Positions 42,020-50,984 of a DNA stretch of 64,000 bases are shown here, one piece after another. The notes beneath the pieces are model-generated. The model was not told the DNA's origin, made no database searches, and worked only from the letters and a program-made list of their open reading frames with translations. Made by a program: the position numbers and the translations under genes. Within the stretch, counting starts at the first letter, position 1. Each line of letters starts with the position of its first letter. The stretch comes from Mycobacterium paragordonae (GTDB lineage: Bacteria > Actinomycetota > Actinomycetes > Mycobacteriales > Mycobacteriaceae): assembly GCF_003614435.1 (NCBI RefSeq), contig NZ_CP025546.1:1-64000 (forward strand). The letters run 5' to 3'.

Positions 42020-43021
42020 TCATGTGTGCTCCTGCTGATGTGGAAGTGGCCGGGGAACCAGCCGGGTGGTGGGCATCGGCGGGGCGGGCAGCCGGGTGAC
42101 CGAACCCTGATAGCCCCGGACGGCACCGAAGCGGTCGGCTGAATCGTTACGGGGGTCCTGCCAGAGTTGCCGGTAGGTGACGATCTCCTCGTGGCTGCGC
42201 CCGACGAAGTTCCACCACATGACCAACTCCTCGCAGAACGGAGCCCCACCCAGCACCAGGACCCGGGCAGGGCGCTCCCCCACGTTGCGCAGCCGCAGCA
42301 CCGAATGTCCGGTGCCCTGGTATCCCAGGTCCGCCACAGCCAGGCGAACGCCATCCAGTGCGACATCGCCGTCGTCGCACAGCACCCCGTGTTCAAACGC
42401 CGGGTCGATCGCGAGTTCGAGGTCGGCCCGCGGGTCCAGGTCAATCTGGGCACCGAGCAGAGGGGTGAAAGTCGTTACCGGCGAATGACTTCCGGCGAGC
42501 GCGCCCAGGAAGACCGAGGCGCGGGCCCCCGGCACCGACACCGGTTCGGGTCGGTAGTGCGCGAAGTCGCGGTCGGTGTCGCGCACCGAATCCGGCAGCG
42601 CCACCCACAACTGCGCGCCGTGCAGCGCCCCACCGCCCACCGCGACTTCGGAGTGACAGATGCCCGCACCGGCGGTCATCAGGTTGAGTTCACCGGGCCG
42701 AACCATGGCGTGTACGCCGGCGCTGTCGCGGTGCTCCACTTCCCCGCTGAACAGCCAGCTCACCGTCTGCAGGCCGGTGTGCGGATGGGGTGGAACATCC
42801 ATTCGCGCGGCATCTCCGGTGACGGGCCCGTAGTGGTCGACGAAGCACCAGGCGCCGATCAGCGAGCGTTGCCGCTGCGGCAGGGTGCGCTGCACCGGCA
42901 TTGCCCGTGGCCCGCCCAGGGGCACCTCTCGTGGCCGGAGCACCTGCACAACCGGGCGGGATGATGCGACCTGCGAAGCGCCGCAAGCAACTTCAGCGGG
43001 CGCGGTCTCCAGGTTGCTCAC
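42020..43021 (-). CDS. Pirin-family protein
   Basis: A 333-residue bicupin of the pirin family. The first cupin has PPHPHTGLQTVSWLFSGEVEHRDS, with metal-ligand His residues, and MTAGAGICHSEV. Pirins bind a metal; some have quercetinase activity or act as transcription cofactors. ATG start. Probably co-transcribed with the downstream GNAT gene. Confidence 0.92.
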   Translation of the reverse strand: MSNLETAPAEVACGASQVASSRPVVQVLRPREVPLGGPRAMPVQRTLPQRQRSLIGAWCFVDHYGPVTGDAARMDVPPHPHTGLQTVSWLFSGEVEHRDSAGVHAMVRPGELNLMTAGAGICHSEVAVGGGALHGAQLWVALPDSVRDTDRDFAHYRPEPVSVPGARASVFLGALAGSHSPVTTFTPLLGAQIDLDPRADLELAIDPAFEHGVLCDDGDVALDGVRLAVADLGYQGTGHSVLRLRNVGERPARVLVLGGAPFCEELVMWWNFVGRSHEEIVTYRQLWQDPRNDSADRFGAVRGYQGSVTRLPAPPMPTTRLVPRPLPHQQEHT

Positions 43022-43043
43022 TCTCGCGACCTTACTCGCCGCC

Positions 43044-44426
43044 TTACCGGCCCGGCGGTTGCAGCGCCTTCATAGCGACCCGCATCACCGGCTCGGGAAT
43101 GCGGTCTTTGAGCGCCAGCGCCCGGTCGGCCGCCCGAGAGCGCAGCGGTGTCCCCCTGCCGAACATCCGGTTGAGGGGACCCCCGGTCGGTTCGACGGTC
43201 ACGTGCAGGGGCGGGACGTCGACGGACGAACCCAGAGCATTGGAGATCACCATCCGCTGAATCTCACTAGTGCCCTCAAAGATGGTGTACAACTTGGCAT
43301 CTCGATACCACTTCTCCACCGGGTGATCGGTGATGTAGCCCCAGCCGCCCATCGTCTGAATCGCCCGCTCGGTGGCTTTGACCGCGACTTCGCTGGCGGC
43401 CAGCTTGGACATGGAGCCTTCGCCCCGCTCGAAGGGGACGTTGTTGGCCGCCATCCACGAGGCGCGCCACGTCAGCAGCCGGGCCGCGTCGATCTGAGTC
43501 GCCAAGTCGGCCAACGGAAACGCGATCCCCTGGTTGTCGATGATCGGTCCGCCGAACGCTTCCCGCTCGGTCGCGTAAGCGGTCGCGTATTCCAGTGCGG
43601 CGCGCGCGATTCCGATCGCCTGCGCCGCCACCATGGGCCGGGTCTGCTCGAAGGTGCCCAGCGTGGCGGAGCCCGACTTCTTTGCCCCGGCCACCACTTC
43701 GCGGGCCTTGGCCAGCTTGTGTTCGAGCTTGTCCTGTCCGCCGAGCAGATTGCCGCCCGGCACCCGGACACCGTTGAACCGCAGCTCGGCGGTGTGGGAT
43801 GCCCGACAGCCCAACTTGTCCAGCTTGCGAACCAGCTCCAGCCCGGGGGTCCCGCCCGGTACGACGAACAGCGCCTGGCCGCGGTGGCCGAGTTCCTCGT
43901 CGACCACCGCGTTCACCACGTGGACATTGGCGATACCGCCGTTGCCGATCCACATCTTGTGTCCGTCGATGATCCAGTCGTCGCCGTCGCGGCGGGCGAC
44001 GGTGCGGAGGTTGCGGACATCGCTGCCGCCCTCGGGTTCTGAGATGGCCAGTGCGGCCAGCTTGAGGTCCCCTGGGGTTCCGAAGCATTCCGGCGCCCAC
44101 TGCAGCATTTGCTCGGGTGAGGCGGCCTGGCCGATCGCCGAGAGTGCCAGGGCCGGCATCACGATGGCCAGGCCGATTCCCGCGCAGCCCCAGAACAGCT
44201 CTTCCATGAACATCGGTAGCGAGACGCCGGTCGGGTCGCCGATCAGATCGCGATAGAACAGCGGGCTGTAGAAACCACGTTGGGCCGCCTCCTCCAGCAC
44301 CGGCCACGGAAACTCCTGCCGCTGGTCGTATTCCATTGCGACCGGCCGGATCACCTGCTCGGCGAACTCGTGGGTCCGCCGGGCCAGATCGTGTTGTGCT
44401 GCGGTAGGGGATACGTCGAAAGTCAT
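43044..44426 (-). CDS. Acyl-CoA dehydrogenase family protein
   Basis: A 460-residue flavoenzyme with the ACAD layout: helical N-terminal domain, middle beta domain (LAALAISEPEGGSDVRN, DGHKMWIGNG) and C-terminal helical domain ending MGGWGYITDHPVEKWYRDAK, TIFEGTSEIQRMVI. The catalytic Glu is expected within EGTSEIQ. Substrate unknown. ATG start. In the same direction as pirin 22 bp downstream. The C-terminal tail after 395 is longer than in typical 380-aa members. Confidence 0.95.
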   Translation of the reverse strand: MTFDVSPTAAQHDLARRTHEFAEQVIRPVAMEYDQRQEFPWPVLEEAAQRGFYSPLFYRDLIGDPTGVSLPMFMEELFWGCAGIGLAIVMPALALSAIGQAASPEQMLQWAPECFGTPGDLKLAALAISEPEGGSDVRNLRTVARRDGDDWIIDGHKMWIGNGGIANVHVVNAVVDEELGHRGQALFVVPGGTPGLELVRKLDKLGCRASHTAELRFNGVRVPGGNLLGGQDKLEHKLAKAREVVAGAKKSGSATLGTFEQTRPMVAAQAIGIARAALEYATAYATEREAFGGPIIDNQGIAFPLADLATQIDAARLLTWRASWMAANNVPFERGEGSMSKLAASEVAVKATERAIQTMGGWGYITDHPVEKWYRDAKLYTIFEGTSEIQRMVISNALGSSVDVPPLHVTVEPTGGPLNRMFGRGTPLRSRAADRALALKDRIPEPVMRVAMKALQPPGR

Positions 44427-44530
44427 GGCAGCGCCTCTGGTTCAGTTGCCTCGGCCCGGACGGGGCCACTGTCAAGCGCCGTATACCCCGGGTTTCGGTC
44501 CGCTATCGCGCGAGTTCCCCGCAACGCTGC

Positions 44531-44959
44531 TCAGGCCGCCGAACGCGGACCCACCTGTGCGGCAGGAAGATGCAGGACCACGGCGTTCAACGGAAGCCGG
44601 TTGGTCTCGGCGTCGTTTTCCAGGCGCGCCAGCAGGGCCGCGTTCTCGGGTAGTTCACGAGCGTTGATCTTTCCTGCGGCGATTCGCCGCAGCACCTCGT
44701 GGGCGTGCGCCAGTTGTTCGCGCTTGCGGTACTGCCCGCCGGGCAACTTGACGCCGGCCCAGACGCCGTATTCCTCGCCGTGCTTGATCGCCCACTCGGC
44801 GCACAGGCGTTGCTGCGCCAGGGGGCACCGGCGCAGGCACTGCACCCTCGCCTCCATTGCCGACCGCTCGTAGATGCGCGCCTTGGCGGCACCGTCGCCA
44901 CCGTCGTCATCGGGGTAGCCGAACCACAGTTCCGGGTTTGAGGTGCAGGGGTTTGCCAT
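44531..44959 (-). CDS. whiB5: Transcriptional regulator WhiB5
   Basis: A 142-residue [4Fe-4S] WhiB protein. Cys5, Cys41, Cys45 and Cys53 (C-x3-C-x7-C as in M. tuberculosis WhiB5) are followed by EYGVWAGVKLPGGQYRKREQ, the G-V-W-x-G turn and basic segment. ATG at 44959 with AAGGAGG upstream; MANPCTSNPELWFGYPDD is nearly identical to WhiB5 as I recall it. WhiB5 affects virulence and reactivation, and ESX genes are among its reported targets. Divergent from the XRE regulator that opens the ESX-linked cluster. Confidence 0.96.
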   Translation of the reverse strand: MANPCTSNPELWFGYPDDDGGDGAAKARIYERSAMEARVQCLRRCPLAQQRLCAEWAIKHGEEYGVWAGVKLPGGQYRKREQLAHAHEVLRRIAAGKINARELPENAALLARLENDAETNRLPLNAVVLHLPAAQVGPRSAA

Positions 44960-44975
44960 GGGAAGGCCTCCTTGT

Positions 44976-44990
44976 CTACGTGAAACGTAG
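44976..44990. promoter_or_regulatory. Palindromic operator candidate between whiB5 and the XRE gene
   Basis: CTACGT-GAA-ACGTAG has perfect 6-bp arms and lies 16 bp upstream of the whiB5 start in the divergent promoter region. It could be the binding site of the adjacent XRE regulator. Confidence 0.45.
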
Positions 44991-45104
44991 GCGGAATCGT
45001 ATACACATGAGACGGTGGGCAACAAGCAAAACGGATAACAAAACATATATACACAGGTAGGGAAAGCTCGCTGTGTAATATCCGCGTATGGGTTGGAGCC
45101 CGCC

Positions 45105-45899
45105 GTGAGCCGCGAGTCGGCCGGCGCGGCCATTCGCGCGCTCCGCGAATCACGGGACTGGTCACTCGCCGACCTCGCGGCGGCTACCGATGTGAGCATC
45201 ATGGGGTTGAGCTACCTTGAACGCGGCGCCCGCAAACCCCACAAAAGCACTGTTCAGAAGGTTGAAGAAGGGCTCGGCCTGCCTCCGGGCACGTATTCGC
45301 GGCTCGTGGTCGCGGCGGATCCCGAGGCGGAACTGGCTCGCCTGCTCTCGGCGCGACCGCCGGCGCCCACCGCCGCCCGGAGCACTGGATCGGGCAGCGC
45401 TGGATCGGTCATTGTCGAGCGTCACAGCGATACCGATGTCCTCGAAGAGTACGCCGAGGCACAGCTTGAAACGCTGCGGTCACTCATCGACCGGATGCCG
45501 GCGAAGACATCAAACGAATATGAGACGTATATTCTGACCGTGATCGCACAGTGCGTGAAAGCGGAGATGCTGGCCGCCAGTTCATGGCGGGTTGCGGTGA
45601 ACGCGGGCGCCGATTCGACGGGACGCCTCATGTCGCACTTAGAGGCGCTCGAGGCCACCCGAAGCGGGCTATTGGAACGGCTGCCGACGAGTCTGAGCGC
45701 CCGATTCGACCGGGCGTGCTCGTGGTCGTCACTTCCGGACGCGGTCATTGCGGCGCTGATCGGCGTCACCAGCGAAGACGTGTGGGACATCCGCAACCGG
45801 GGTGTCATCCCGTCCGGAGCAATCCCCCGGGTGCGCGCCTTCACCGATGCGGTGTGGGGAACCCATGAGCCCGTCGACGAAGGGACGGCCGGTGACTGA
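45105..45899 (+). CDS. XRE-family transcriptional regulator (Rv0023-like)
   Basis: The 264-residue regulator has an N-terminal Cro/C1-type HTH (residues 3-62: GAAIRALRESRDWSLADLAA, ATDVSIMGLSYLERGARKPH) and a long helical C-terminal domain with DTDVLEEYAEAQLETLRSL. The GTG at 45105 (MSRESAGAAIRALRES) matches the start of Rv0023 as I recall it; an in-frame TTG at 45093 is the alternative. First gene of the rightward cluster and probably controls it. Its end overlaps the NlpC/P60 gene. Confidence 0.92.
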   Translation: MSRESAGAAIRALRESRDWSLADLAAATDVSIMGLSYLERGARKPHKSTVQKVEEGLGLPPGTYSRLVVAADPEAELARLLSARPPAPTAARSTGSGSAGSVIVERHSDTDVLEEYAEAQLETLRSLIDRMPAKTSNEYETYILTVIAQCVKAEMLAASSWRVAVNAGADSTGRLMSHLEALEATRSGLLERLPTSLSARFDRACSWSSLPDAVIAALIGVTSEDVWDIRNRGVIPSGAIPRVRAFTDAVWGTHEPVDEGTAGD

Positions 45900-46683
45900 G
45901 CCGGAATTGGAGGCACTGGAGCGCGCCCACCGACTGTTCGCCGGAACCGCTCCCGCCGTGACGATGGGAGCGGTGCCGGATCCTGAGCCGAAATACGTTG
46001 CGCCCCATGCTCCATATCAGCGTGCGGTGAACCGCAGCCGCGTCGTCCTGACTTCAGCCGCCCACACGGATTCAGCAGTAGCGACGATCATCGCCGGCGC
46101 ACGGCGGGACAGGGCCGTTGCGCGGGGGCTCACCGGTGGTGTTGTCGATGAAGCCCGCGCCGATGCCGCGCTCACCCCGGCGACCCCGCTTGGTCAGCGC
46201 GAGGCGATGCGCCGGCGGGTGGCGCGGTTGCGAGCGCAACGGGCCCACGTACTTGCCGCGCACGGCAGGGCGCGGCGCCACGCCGAAGCATTGCGTGCGC
46301 TGCGGTATCACGCCACGCACCATCGCCCCCGGCTGACCTCGGCGCACGGTCGTGCGGGCGCGGCGGTCAGGGCCGCGCTGTCGAGGATCGGTCGCCCGTA
46401 TGTCTGGGGTGCGACCGGTCCCGACCAGTTCGACTGCTCCGGCCTGGTCCAGTGGGCCTATGGGCAGGCCGGGGTCCACCTCGACCGCACCACCTACCAA
46501 CAGATCAACGACGGAGTTCCGGTGCCGCGCAACCAGGTGAAACCGGGCGACCTCGTCTTCCCGCACACCGGGCACGTACAAATGGCCATCGGCAACAATC
46601 TGGTGGTCGAAGCGCCCTATTCGGGTGCCTCCGTCCGGATCAGCCGAATGGGCACCAACGTGGCGATCCGGCGGCCCTGGTAG
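45892..46683 (+). CDS. NlpC/P60 hydrolase-like protein (Rv0024-like)
   Basis: A 263-residue protein. The C-terminal NlpC/P60 domain (about 160-263) has RPYVWGATGPDQFDCSGLVQWAYGQ with the catalytic Cys, and FPHTGHVQMAIGNNLVVEAP with the catalytic His. The N-terminal region is helical and Ala/Arg-rich. No signal peptide is visible, so export, if any, would need a type VII or other route. GTG at 45892 overlaps the regulator stop; an open frame continues upstream. Family members cleave D-Glu-meso-DAP peptide links in peptidoglycan. Confidence 0.9.
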   Translation: MTEPELEALERAHRLFAGTAPAVTMGAVPDPEPKYVAPHAPYQRAVNRSRVVLTSAAHTDSAVATIIAGARRDRAVARGLTGGVVDEARADAALTPATPLGQREAMRRRVARLRAQRAHVLAAHGRARRHAEALRALRYHATHHRPRLTSAHGRAGAAVRAALSRIGRPYVWGATGPDQFDCSGLVQWAYGQAGVHLDRTTYQQINDGVPVPRNQVKPGDLVFPHTGHVQMAIGNNLVVEAPYSGASVRISRMGTNVAIRRPW

Positions 46684-46704
46684 AGGAAGGTTCACGTTCA
46701 AGTC

Positions 46705-47058
46705 ATGTCGGACCAAGCGGGATCCTCGATCAGTGCCATTACCGCCCGCCAAGCCGAGCTGGCGAACAGGCACCGCGCTGCCTCCGAGGCGGACCGGGTG
46801 CTGGCCGACACCCTCGCCGGTGCGCATGAGGCGTTGCGGGAGAGCCTGCGCCGGCTCGATGCGATCGCGGCGGAGATCGAGCGTGCGCACCGCCTTGCGC
46901 TCGATTCGCCGTTGGGCGCGCGTGAATTTCAACGTTTCCTGCTGGCCAAGCAACGCGACATCACCACTGTCATCACCGATGCCCGCGAGGTGAGCCGCGC
47001 CAAAAGCGCTGTGCTGCAAGGGCTGCGGTCGCAGTACAGCCGGCCGTCCACAGGGTGA
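46705..47058 (+). CDS. DUF4226-type helical protein (Rv0025-like)
   Basis: A 117-residue, almost fully helical protein ([20 protein letters not shown], then a central helix to [20 protein letters not shown]). It shares the pattern S-P-x-G-A-R-E/D-F-Q-R-x-L with the next protein, so the two are paralogous in part. DUF4226 proteins are mycobacterial and of unknown function. ATG start 21 bp after the NlpC/P60 gene. The helical hairpin look is compatible with a type VII substrate, but no WxG motif is present. Confidence 0.85.
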   Translation: MSDQAGSSISAITARQAELANRHRAASEADRVLADTLAGAHEALRESLRRLDAIAAEIERAHRLALDSPLGAREFQRFLLAKQRDITTVITDAREVSRAKSAVLQGLRSQYSRPSTG

Positions 47059-47107
47059 ATTGTCGAGGGGACGGCGCCTGGGTACTGTCCCGCGGCATGG
47101 AGGGGTC

Positions 47108-48511
47108 GTGACGACATATCAGGACCTCGTGGACACCATGCGACTCATCCAGGAGCGCACCGGCGATCCGTTGGCATGGATGGTCGGGCTGACACCCGAC
47201 GAACGGATCGCCGCGGTATCACCCCCGACGACCGGGGCGCAGCTCGCCGAGATCCTGGCCAAGATACGGCGGCAGCACCCGGACCTCTTCTCCCCGCCGG
47301 CCTCCCCCGCCCCGGCACCGGCAGATCGCGCCGACGGCGATGCCGCCAAAGCCATCGCGGATGCGGAAGCCGCTCTGGCCCATCAGAATTCCATGACATC
47401 TCAGCTTGACCTGCAGGTGGTTTCGGCGATCCTGAATGCGCACCTGACCACGGTCGAGGGCCGGGACGCCCTCACCAAACTGCAGCACGAGATCGAGACG
47501 GCCGTCGCAACGCGCTCTGATCTCGACACCCCCTCTGGCGCAAGGGACTTCCAGCGTCTGCTGATCGGCAAGCTCAGAGATATCCGCGAGGTGGTCGCCA
47601 CCGCGAGCCTGGACGACACGTCGAAGTCGGCCCTGATGGCCGCGTGGACGTCGCTGTACAACGCGTCGAAGAACGCACCGGAGACATCGCCCGCCCCGCG
47701 TCCGGCGTCCGAAGCGGCACCATCGCCCGGGCGCGGCGCCGACCGACAGCCGATGCCGGCCCTCGCATCGGAACCGTTGCCCGACTCGTTCCTCCTCGAT
47801 GACCCCGGGTCGGTGCCGGCCGGCGCTTCGGGGCCGTTGCCCGCGGCGACGTCCGCTCCGGCAACTGCGCCCAGTGCGGGCGGTGGAACATCGCCGGCGG
47901 GCGCCTCAATGCCGGCGTTGGGAGCACCGAGTGGGTTCGCGCTGCCGAACCTGCCGACCGGCGGCACCGGCCGGGGCTCGAGATCGCTGGACGACGGGTT
48001 GTTCGACGACGACCCCGTTGACCGTGAGTCAGCTGAGGACAAGAAGCGTGATGCCCAGGAAGCCGACCACCGAGACGACGAGCATCGCGACCCGGCCGCC
48101 GAACAGCCCGCGGCGCCGCTCACAGGTCCGACGACGGTGACGCTGCCCACCGGCGAGACGGTGACCGCCGCCAGCCCGCAACTGGCCGCGGCGATCAAGG
48201 CCGCAGCGGCAGGCACCCCGATCGCCGACGCATTCCAGCAACAGGGCATTACCATCCCGCCGCCGGGCACGGCAGTCAGCGCTCCCCTCGACCCGTCCCG
48301 AGTAGAGCCAGGCGATATCGGCATGTTCACCGATCGGCACGCACTTGCCCTCGGACGTAGCAAGGCGCTGCTCGACGGCCAGATTCAACACATTTCGACC
48401 GTGACCGGGCCGAGCTTCCTAGGCTGGGAGCACCCGCCGGTGCCGGCGGGCCAGACGACCGCACCGCCTACTGACACACCCACACCGACCCGGCCATCAG
48501 CCACGGCCTAG
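47108..48511 (+). CDS. DUF4226-containing Pro/Ala-rich protein (Rv0026-like)
   Basis: A 467-residue protein. N-terminal YQDLVDTMRLIQERTGDPLA, a DUF4226-like helical part at about 100-195 (ILNAHLTTVEGRDALTKLQH, SGARDFQRLLIGKLRDIREV), a long Pro/Ala/Gly-rich linker (200-360) and a conserved-looking C-terminal block (PGDIGMFTDRHALALGRSKA, then GPSFLGWEHPP). GTG at 47108 chosen over upstream in-frame starts because VTTYQDL begins the conserved part and GGAGGGG precedes it. Large linkers are common in secreted ESX-associated proteins. Function unknown. Confidence 0.85.
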   Translation: MTTYQDLVDTMRLIQERTGDPLAWMVGLTPDERIAAVSPPTTGAQLAEILAKIRRQHPDLFSPPASPAPAPADRADGDAAKAIADAEAALAHQNSMTSQLDLQVVSAILNAHLTTVEGRDALTKLQHEIETAVATRSDLDTPSGARDFQRLLIGKLRDIREVVATASLDDTSKSALMAAWTSLYNASKNAPETSPAPRPASEAAPSPGRGADRQPMPALASEPLPDSFLLDDPGSVPAGASGPLPAATSAPATAPSAGGGTSPAGASMPALGAPSGFALPNLPTGGTGRGSRSLDDGLFDDDPVDRESAEDKKRDAQEADHRDDEHRDPAAEQPAAPLTGPTTVTLPTGETVTAASPQLAAAIKAAAAGTPIADAFQQQGITIPPPGTAVSAPLDPSRVEPGDIGMFTDRHALALGRSKALLDGQIQHISTVTGPSFLGWEHPPVPAGQTTAPPTDTPTPTRPSATA

Positions 48512-48532
48512 CAGCAGAGGAGGAGAAAGCGG

Positions 48533-48844
48533 ATGGCAGACCGAATTCATGTGGTGCCGGCTCATTTGCGGGAAGCCGCCGCCCATCACCAACAGACCTC
48601 CGAGCAGTTGCGTGCCCTGCCCGCCTCGCACGCGGCCATCCAGGCGAGCCTGGACTCCCTCGGCCCCATCTACAGCGAGCTGCGGGAGGCCGGACGGGAA
48701 CTGCTCGAACTCAGGCGGGAGTGCTACGAACAACAAGCCGACGACCACGCCGACATCGCCCAGAACCTGCACACCTCAGCGGCGCTATGGGAGCAGCACG
48801 AACAAGAGGCAGCCGGCAAACTCGGCGGCATCCTCGACGGATGA
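48533..48844 (+). CDS. EspC-like type VII secretion target (Rv0027-like)
   Basis: A 103-residue helical protein beginning MADRIHVVPAHLREAAAHHQ, with the long second helix ELRREC and ALWEQHEQEAAG. This is the layout of the DUF2580/EspC family, small helix-hairpin proteins exported with ESX systems. I see no clear YxxxD/E signal at the C-terminus. ATG start preceded by GAGGAGAAAG. Position between the DUF4226 and EspH-like genes supports an ESX role. Confidence 0.8.
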   Translation: MADRIHVVPAHLREAAAHHQQTSEQLRALPASHAAIQASLDSLGPIYSELREAGRELLELRRECYEQQADDHADIAQNLHTSAALWEQHEQEAAGKLGGILDG

Positions 48845-48860
48845 CAGTCGCTGGACATTC

Positions 48861-49166
48861 ATGACCGACGCCAATCCCGCCTTCGACACCGTGCATCCCA
48901 GCGGTCACATCCTGGTGCGGTCGTGTCGTGGCGGATACCTGCACAGTGTCGCGCTCAGCGAGGCGGCCATGGAGACGGACGCCCAAACTCTGGCCGAGGG
49001 CATCCTGCTGACCGCTGACGTCTCGTGCCTCAAGGCGCTGCTGGAAGTGCGCGCCGAGATTGTCGCGGCCGGACATTCCCCATCGGCGGAGGTGCCGACG
49101 GACGCCGACCTCGATGCGGCGATCGAGAAGCTGCTCGACCACCGGCTGCGTCGCCGCGGCCACTGA
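48861..49166 (+). CDS. DUF2694/EspH-like protein (Rv0028-like)
   Basis: A 101-residue protein with an alpha/beta pattern: HPSGHILVRSCRGGYLHSVALSE, then TDAQTLAEGILLTADVSCLKALLEVRAEI. It parallels the core of ESX-1 EspH (VSVSTLMDGRIQHVELTDKA as recalled), a YbaB-like fold seen in ESX accessory proteins. ATG at 48861, 16 bp after the preceding gene. Exact role unknown. Confidence 0.8.
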   Translation: MTDANPAFDTVHPSGHILVRSCRGGYLHSVALSEAAMETDAQTLAEGILLTADVSCLKALLEVRAEIVAAGHSPSAEVPTDADLDAAIEKLLDHRLRRRGH

Positions 49167-49170
49167 CCGT

Positions 49171-49314
49171 CTAGAGCAACCAGGTCCGGCCGGTTTCCGG
49201 GTCGGGCGCAATCTCGGTCGGTGGCTCGATCGGATTGTCGCCGAACAACTCTCGCGCACGGCCGAGCAGAGAGCGCACCTCATCGAGTTGCTGCTGCAGC
49301 GCGGATTCGGCCAT
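49171..49314 (-). CDS. Small antisense-oriented protein (47 aa)
   Basis: An ATG-initiated frame on the minus strand inside the gap between two plus-strand cluster genes. It encodes MAESALQQQLDEVRSLLGRA, a helical amphipathic start, and then PPTEIAPDPETGRTWLL. Composition and codon use look coding, and the stop lies 4 bp from the convergent DUF2694-like gene. No family recognised; easily missed because it is short. Confidence 0.55.
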   Translation of the reverse strand: MAESALQQQLDEVRSLLGRARELFGDNPIEPPTEIAPDPETGRTWLL

Positions 49315-49415
49315 GGGCACACGCTACCCACGCCGGGTCCGCCACACAATTCACCATCTGGTCACCATCCGCGAAAGCCGCCGGGTGGGCCGATATCTAC
49401 CGCTACTCTTGGCCG

Positions 49416-50558
49416 GTGGGGATCTTCGGCCGTATCACCGCGCGGCAGCGTCTGCGCAGAGCGACCCAGGAATCGTTGTCGGTACCCACCTTCAGCGCGC
49501 CGCTCGATTGCACGCCCTGGGTCACCGGCGGCCTGTGGCCAGCGGAGTTATCGGCGGCCGGAAACTCCGAAACCGCAACCGCCGCTGGGTATCTCAAGGC
49601 TGATCTACAGCGGATCGCCGGCGCCGCGAACGATGAGTTGCGAGCGATCGGCAGAGCGGGCATGGAGTACACGGCCCGGCGCGACGCCGAAGCGAGAGTG
49701 ATCGACGAGGCCCGCGACTTGGCGGTGCGCCGCGTCGAATCGACAATGCGCCATCTGCGCCGGCAGCGGCAGGACGCCGATCCGCGCGCAGACATGGACA
49801 AGACGCAGGTCCTTCCCGCGATCCGCGATGAGCCGCCCGCTCCGGCGCCAGCCCCAAGCACGGACGGGCAACAACCGGCTGAGGTTGCGGACAGTTCGGC
49901 GGGAACCGCCGACGACCGGTTGCAGGGGCTACTGGCATTTGTGGCGCGGCAGGAGCCGCGCCTGAGCTGGGCCGTCGGAGAGCGGCCAGACGGCACGACT
50001 GTGCTGGTCACCGACCTCGCCCACGGCTGGATTCCGCCGGGCATCGCCGTACCCGATGGAGTGCGACTATTGGAGCCCCAGCGGCGCAGCGGTCGCGCGG
50101 TCGATTTGCTGGGTGCTACCACCCGCGTGCTGACCTACACGCCGGGTGATCCCGGCAGGTGGTCGAGTGACGCTCCCGACCCGCAAACTTCGGCGCAGCC
50201 GCTGGAGCTACCTGCAGTCGAGGACCTGGACTGGGAGCTGAGGGTGGCGACGCACGGGCGCGAGGGCCTACCCCGCCTGGTGAACGCCATGGCCAAGGCG
50301 GTCGCCTCCGGCGCCGACATCGTCGAGCAAGAAGTCGATCTGCTGCGGGTTCATCTGGACACCGTCCGGTACCAGGTCCTGGCGCAATACCCCGACGTCG
50401 ATCCGGCGCACCTGCTCGACTGCATGTTGCTCGCCGCTATCGACGGCCGCGTTTCCGGGGACCCGATGTCAGCGAATTACCACTTCGCGTGGTTCGCGAA
50501 ACTGGACGCCACGCCAACCGGGAGCCGGGGCGAAACCGGACCGGAAAGTGCCGACTGA
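49416..50558 (+). CDS. Conserved mycobacterial protein (Rv0029-like, DUF5631/5632 type)
   Basis: A 380-residue protein. N-terminal MGIFGRITARQRLRRATQES and PLDCTPWVTGGLWPAEL, a helical segment (60-110), a Pro-rich linker, then a C-terminal domain with LSWAVGERPDGTTVLVTDLA, HGWIPPGIAVPDGVRLLEPQ and GLPRLVNAMAKAVASGADIV. From memory this resembles Rv0029 and its relatives Rv2082 and Rv3899c, the last near ESX-2. GTG at 49416 chosen because the conserved start falls there; the frame is open back to 49221 but that part overlaps the small minus-strand gene. Function unknown. Confidence 0.85.
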   Translation: MGIFGRITARQRLRRATQESLSVPTFSAPLDCTPWVTGGLWPAELSAAGNSETATAAGYLKADLQRIAGAANDELRAIGRAGMEYTARRDAEARVIDEARDLAVRRVESTMRHLRRQRQDADPRADMDKTQVLPAIRDEPPAPAPAPSTDGQQPAEVADSSAGTADDRLQGLLAFVARQEPRLSWAVGERPDGTTVLVTDLAHGWIPPGIAVPDGVRLLEPQRRSGRAVDLLGATTRVLTYTPGDPGRWSSDAPDPQTSAQPLELPAVEDLDWELRVATHGREGLPRLVNAMAKAVASGADIVEQEVDLLRVHLDTVRYQVLAQYPDVDPAHLLDCMLLAAIDGRVSGDPMSANYHFAWFAKLDATPTGSRGETGPESAD

Positions 50559-50597
50559 ATCTGAATTGACGCTGGTGGGAGGCATCGACATACTGTC

Positions 50598-50939
50598 ATG
50601 GTGTCGGGGTCGGGTCCTTCCAGCGAGCTCAGCGACCGAAGCGCCGGAAGCGATGCAGACCTCGTCGAAGCGGTTCTTCGTGAACTGAGCGAGGCAGCCG
50701 ACAAGTGGGAAGCACTGGTCGCCCAGGCTGAGACCGTCACCTACAGCGTGGACCTCGGCGACGTGCACGCGGTGGTGAACTCGGACGGCCGCCTGCTCGA
50801 GTTGACGTTGCACCCGGACGTGATGACCGGCTACGCACCCGGCGAGCTGGCCGACAGATTGAACCTCGCGATCGCAGCGCTGCGAGAGGAGGCCGAAGCC
50901 GAGAACCAGGCACGGTACGGCGGAGGCCTGCAGTGGTGA
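50598..50939 (+). CDS. YbaB/EbfC-like small protein (Rv0030-like)
   Basis: A 113-residue protein: helical N-terminus (ADLVEAVLRELSEAADKWEA), a beta-rich YbaB-like core (VTYSVDLGDVHAVVNSDGRL, LELTLHPDVMTG) and a terminal helix. YbaB-like proteins recur in ESX loci beside EspH-type proteins; dimerisation is likely. ATG at 50598, with an in-frame GTG one codon later. 45 bp before eccB and in the same direction, so cluster and ESX core are probably co-transcribed. Confidence 0.85.
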   Translation: MVSGSGPSSELSDRSAGSDADLVEAVLRELSEAADKWEALVAQAETVTYSVDLGDVHAVVNSDGRLLELTLHPDVMTGYAPGELADRLNLAIAALREEAEAENQARYGGGLQW

Positions 50940-50984
50940 CGGGTACGGAATCGGGTCCGTACCGGTCACCGGAAGGAGAAGACT

